Shown here: positions 6,101 through 7,584 of the stretch, in pieces
Numbering within the stretch: position 1 is the first letter of the stretch
How the letters are laid out: each line of letters begins with the position of its first letter
Source of the DNA: Pirellulaceae bacterium
GTDB taxonomy: Bacteria > Planctomycetota > Planctomycetia > Pirellulales > Pirellulaceae
Assembly: GCA_022448645.1 (NCBI GenBank)
Contig: JAKVBZ010000151.1
Location: 1-7,584 of the forward strand
Reading direction: 5' to 3'
Length of the DNA: 7,584 bases
Notes under the pieces: generated by a model
Told to the model about the DNA's origin: nothing
Seen by the model: only the letters and a program-made list of their open reading frames with translations
The model's database searches: none
Program-made: the position numbers and the translations under genes

Positions 6101-7455
6101 ACGCATACAATGCCAACGAAGAAGTCACACGCATCTGGTACCCAAGCGGTTCTCAGGCGCGCCTCTACTACGATGGTGACGGCAACCTCACCCAAATCAA
6201 ATGGCAGGGAAAAGATCCGAACACAGGCACCAACCTGAGCAACCGGAACGTCCTGAACAACATGGACTACCTGCCCTTCGGCCCCATGGTCTCTGGCACG
6301 TACGGTGACGGCGGTTCGCACACGCGCACCCATGACACCTCGCACCGACTCCTCCACACGTCAGATACCGGGGGTGCAGGCCTCCTGCGCGACATCACCC
6401 ACAGCTGGACGACCCGCAACAACTTGGCCTCTGTGACGGACAACCTTGACCCGTCAAAGGATCAGAACTTCTCCTATTCCGCGCGGGAGTTCCTGGCATC
6501 CGCCGACGGCCCCTGGGGCACCAAAGCCTACGCCTATGACAGCGTCGGTAACAGGACCTCGCTGGCCACCACACTCGCCGGCATCACCGGTATGGAGAGC
6601 TACAACTACCCCGCATCCTCAAACCAGCTCCAAACCGTGGCCCTGGGCAGCACGCCAATCAGACAGTTCACCTATGACACGGCCGGCAACGTCACCTTCG
6701 ACAGCCGCTCAGGCACCAGCTACGGCTACACCTACAACGCCGCCAACCGGCTTGAGAGCCTAAGCGTCGGCGGCATCGTCCAGGCCGAATACGAGTACAA
6801 CGGCCTCGGCCAACAAGCTGTGCGCCGCCTGACGCAGACGGGCGAGGTCATCCACTGCGTCTTCGATCGCGACGGACGCCGGTTGTCGGAATATTCCATC
6901 GACACGCTCACCGGCACCTCCACTCACGTGCGCGACTACATCTGGAACGGGCTGGAGCTCGTGGGCATCTACGAGGGCAATGAGCTCTTCTACGTCCGCA
7001 CCGACCATATCGCCCGCCCGGTCTTCGCGACCAACGCGTCAGGCACCGTGGTGTGGGAGGCAAGCTACCTACCCTTCGGCGGCGTCCAAAGCGCCACCGG
7101 AGGCCCCGACCTCCGCTTCCCGGGCCAGTGGTTCCAATCCGAATCCGGCCTCCACCAAAACTGGATGCGAGACTACGACCCAACCCTAGGCCGCTACCTC
7201 CAAGCAGACCCCCTCGGCCTCATCGATGGCGCAAGTGTCTACGGGTATGCACTGCAGAACCCGGGGAGGTATGTGGATCCGAGGGGAATGGAGGCAGCCA
7301 CAATCGGAGGTGCGGCAATCATAGCGGGCGGGGCAGCAATGCTAGACAGCCCGCTTCCGGGCCCAGCCGACATTTTAGCTGCCGGACTATTTCTATACCT
7401 TGTGTGCGACATCGTGTTTGGCAACGAGGAGGTTTTGTTGCACAAATCGGGTTAA
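3130..7455 (+). CDS. Exported RHS/YD-repeat protein with polymorphic tip
   Basis: This gene encodes a 1441-residue protein of the RHS/YD-repeat family, whose repeats build a large beta-cage shell around a C-terminal effector. Residues 1-20 (MVRLLCVFLATFFPQVLLSQ) are a Sec-type signal peptide. Residues 21-141 contain six cysteines (51, 94, 108, 125, 131, 134). GNPTHLATGLKTETATDW from residue 145 is the DUF6531-like opening. About 19 YD-type motifs follow from about residue 544 to 1270 (for example YTYDASGRL, FTYDEVGRV, FTYDTAGNV). The RHS-associated core runs about 1291-1386: DHIARPVFATNASG, YLPFGG, YDPTLGRYLQADPLGL and YVDPRG. After G1386 only 55 residues remain. No PAAR or VgrG-like region is present, so Sec export is more likely than a type VI cargo role. 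The N-terminal part is nearer 50% G+C and the distal repeats and core reach about 72% in counted blocks, suggesting a mosaic gene. Effector activity, if any, is not identifiable. Confidence 0.93.
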   Translation: MVRLLCVFLATFFPQVLLSQSTSDIRTNEFRTPTSVVKYGDGYYPTVVQACKAHGASAIPGLYYDGDFFKEDDPLIPGSTDGAGQGSSRYAYSCLDDYDNESWVELYCVSRDTSGQIVSTSQGPCLEPLNCDRCSRLGEADASAGNPTHLATGLKTETATDWISPSEPRFKISRKYVSNAENTRLTQRYLSQVMHGAGWASPFADRIAKYGSNGIPAYYQKSNGTRIALTAHWGNSTQLFDGSSIDVQFYYERYNKRWLILRDGSGVVRHFFGQNGSWDHARLARIDYPDGYRINIDYDWEADVTGVNVVSDNRGNRAEFQWTQLTSGKPETSVVTSVQVDPSYDGVTFSPQAEVQYDYQQTVDDTPVLEEARRLDIAAGAVTIVAQYEYENFQRPGFFPPHLREIKDGNGNTRIEVEYQGVLALAEGGGDIIYSSAFRSAVAGPAGPSAPFIAVAKTQRSGGAYAHEFQEPTATIAEFEGPLGTDTTHAVALKGDRIVTTQVDVSGTASTAATTTAYDYTAPAGSPEGYLYSRTERNGAVTSYTRDSRGRILTQTEDALGTTPRTTTYTYAADNFAAPVTRQTDQLLEEFTYNADKLLVSYAQTDVQIGSPNLGDRRQWDYTYSTLSSGLQVLTQVDGPGLLSNGVADITTYTYDASGRLLTTTDPNGLVTEVLTYGDLGLPTLVRDASRLDWVFTYDEVGRVLTSTLQPDKNAETTTFSYDDIGQLISVTDPMGRVWGYAYDAARRLTQVTSPSGETMTYTYDAAGNVTNTSYLDASSALVYQHTSAFDALGRVTQALGDNGQVNSFGYDIEDNLTNSTDAQGFQTANSFDALNRVIQTVDRGAHTTLMEYDTADRQTRYTDPRLIDTQFEYNGFGDLVSETSADRGTITYTHDLRGLVTSMTDSRGVVTNYEYDDGGRLTARRFPSDASLDVEISYYTSSNKDGYLGKVRRIDSSVGRTWRYYENHAQRGFLDRDWQTIEGTTYKTKYAYNANEEVTRIWYPSGSQARLYYDGDGNLTQIKWQGKDPNTGTNLSNRNVLNNMDYLPFGPMVSGTYGDGGSHTRTHDTSHRLLHTSDTGGAGLLRDITHSWTTRNNLASVTDNLDPSKDQNFSYSAREFLASADGPWGTKAYAYDSVGNRTSLATTLAGITGMESYNYPASSNQLQTVALGSTPIRQFTYDTAGNVTFDSRSGTSYGYTYNAANRLESLSVGGIVQAEYEYNGLGQQAVRRLTQTGEVIHCVFDRDGRRLSEYSIDTLTGTSTHVRDYIWNGLELVGIYEGNELFYVRTDHIARPVFATNASGTVVWEASYLPFGGVQSATGGPDLRFPGQWFQSESGLHQNWMRDYDPTLGRYLQADPLGLIDGASVYGYALQNPGRYVDPRGMEAATIGGAAIIAGGAAMLDSPLPGPADILAAGLFLYLVCDIVFGNEEVLLHKSG
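7288..7452 (+). other. RHS C-terminal tip (pretoxin-like, no toxin domain)
   Basis: This is the segment after DPRG, residues 1387-1441. It has two hydrophobic runs, AATIGGAAIIAGGAAML and ADILAAGLFLYLVC, separated by DSPLPGP, and it ends FGNEEVLLHKSG. The Gly/Ala-rich run plus P-x-P-GPAD resembles the linker that precedes toxin domains in other RHS proteins. RHS tips often exceed 80-150 residues with a nuclease or other enzyme; no catalytic motif is visible here. The last 72 bases fall to about 48% G+C. It could be a truncated tip or a short membrane-active one. Confidence 0.6.
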
Positions 7456-7584
7456 TGGCGATCTTCCCCTTTCCCCAGACACACTTACCCTACGGGCGCA
7501 GTGACAGGTATGCCAAGTGCGGTGTAGCGGTTGAGTACGGCGACGCGGACTTGGATTTCCGCAACCTGCCGGTCGAAGTCGCGC
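7455..7584 (+). CDS. Possible gene coupled to the RHS stop, N-terminal part
   Basis: An ATG at 7455-7457 overlaps the RHS stop as TAATG, and its frame stays open for 43 codons to the window edge, beginning MAIFPFPQTHLPYGR and continuing through DLDFRNLPVEVA. GAGG at 7427-7430 is too far upstream to serve it, so initiation would rely on coupling. An immunity gene for an RHS effector usually lies exactly here. About 32 of 42 third positions are G or C. However, the opposite strand reads equally well or better, so both cannot be accepted with confidence. No family is recognised. Confidence 0.25.
   Translation, partial: MAIFPFPQTHLPYGRSDRYAKCGVAVEYGDADLDFRNLPVEVA
7485..7584 (-). CDS. C-terminal fragment of an unidentified protein
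   Basis: On the minus strand 32 codons run in from the window edge to TAA (7485-7487). They read RDFDRQVAEIQVRVAVLNRY followed by TALGIPVTAPVG: an amphipathic helix with a proline-containing tail, a very natural protein end. About 22 of 32 third positions are G or C. If real, it converges on the RHS gene with 29 bases between stops. I do not recognise the family from this short piece. It competes with the plus-strand frame over the same bases. Confidence 0.45.
   Translation of the reverse strand, partial: RDFDRQVAEIQVRVAVLNRYTALGIPVTAPVG

Noticed and set aside
3335..7445. Numerous shadow frames on both strands within the RHS gene
   Set aside because: They are explained by the high G+C repeat-rich RHS coding frame, and several show the low-complexity Arg/Ser/Pro/Thr composition of out-of-frame GC-rich DNA.
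1..7584. tRNA, rRNA, CRISPR array or riboswitch
   Set aside because: No cloverleaf-like conserved boxes, no spaced identical repeats and no recognised aptamer core were seen on reading both strands.

Overview
The window looks like accessory DNA from an alphaproteobacterium, probably of the Rhodobacteraceae/roseobacter type. That placement is an inference from the style of the IS3 transposase and the secreted protein, and from mixed base composition (hand-counted 60-base blocks run from about 25% to 72% G+C). No gene fixes the taxon.

Layout. Bases 1-454 hold the upstream end of an IS3-family insertion sequence on the minus strand: complete orfA, a -1 slippery heptamer, and the first 38 codons of orfB, which runs off the window. 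Its outer end abuts a 5'-truncated reading frame (455-618) encoding an aromatic-rich membrane helix and a short tail. That frame ends in a TAATG overlap with a 411-aa DGQHR-domain protein (618-1853), a relative of DndB/DpdB-type proteins of DNA-modification loci. The insertion has therefore probably broken a two-gene operon and left its second gene intact. Convergent with it, on the minus strand, is a secreted six-cysteine protein of unknown function (1900-2652). An AT-rich, gene-poor stretch follows (about 2653-3129), with an imperfect palindrome close to the secreted-protein start.

The rest of the window (3130-7455) is one large plus-strand gene for a 1441-aa RHS/YD-repeat protein. It has a Sec-type signal peptide, a six-cysteine N-terminal region, a DUF6531-like opening, about 19 YD-type repeats, a canonical RHS-associated core (DPLGL...DPRG), and a 55-aa hydrophobic C-terminal tip. 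The tip looks like a pretoxin segment with no toxin domain behind it. At the right edge two readings compete: a minus-strand gene end (7485-7584), or a plus-strand frame starting in a TAATG overlap with the RHS stop, where an immunity gene would be expected.

How the genes might work together: the RHS protein resembles a polymorphic exported protein or toxin whose tip can be exchanged. The DGQHR protein is a candidate defence or DNA-modification regulator left by a disrupted locus. The association of these parts in one window may be only the clustering typical of a mobile-element hotspot. No direct link between the DGQHR and RHS genes is visible.
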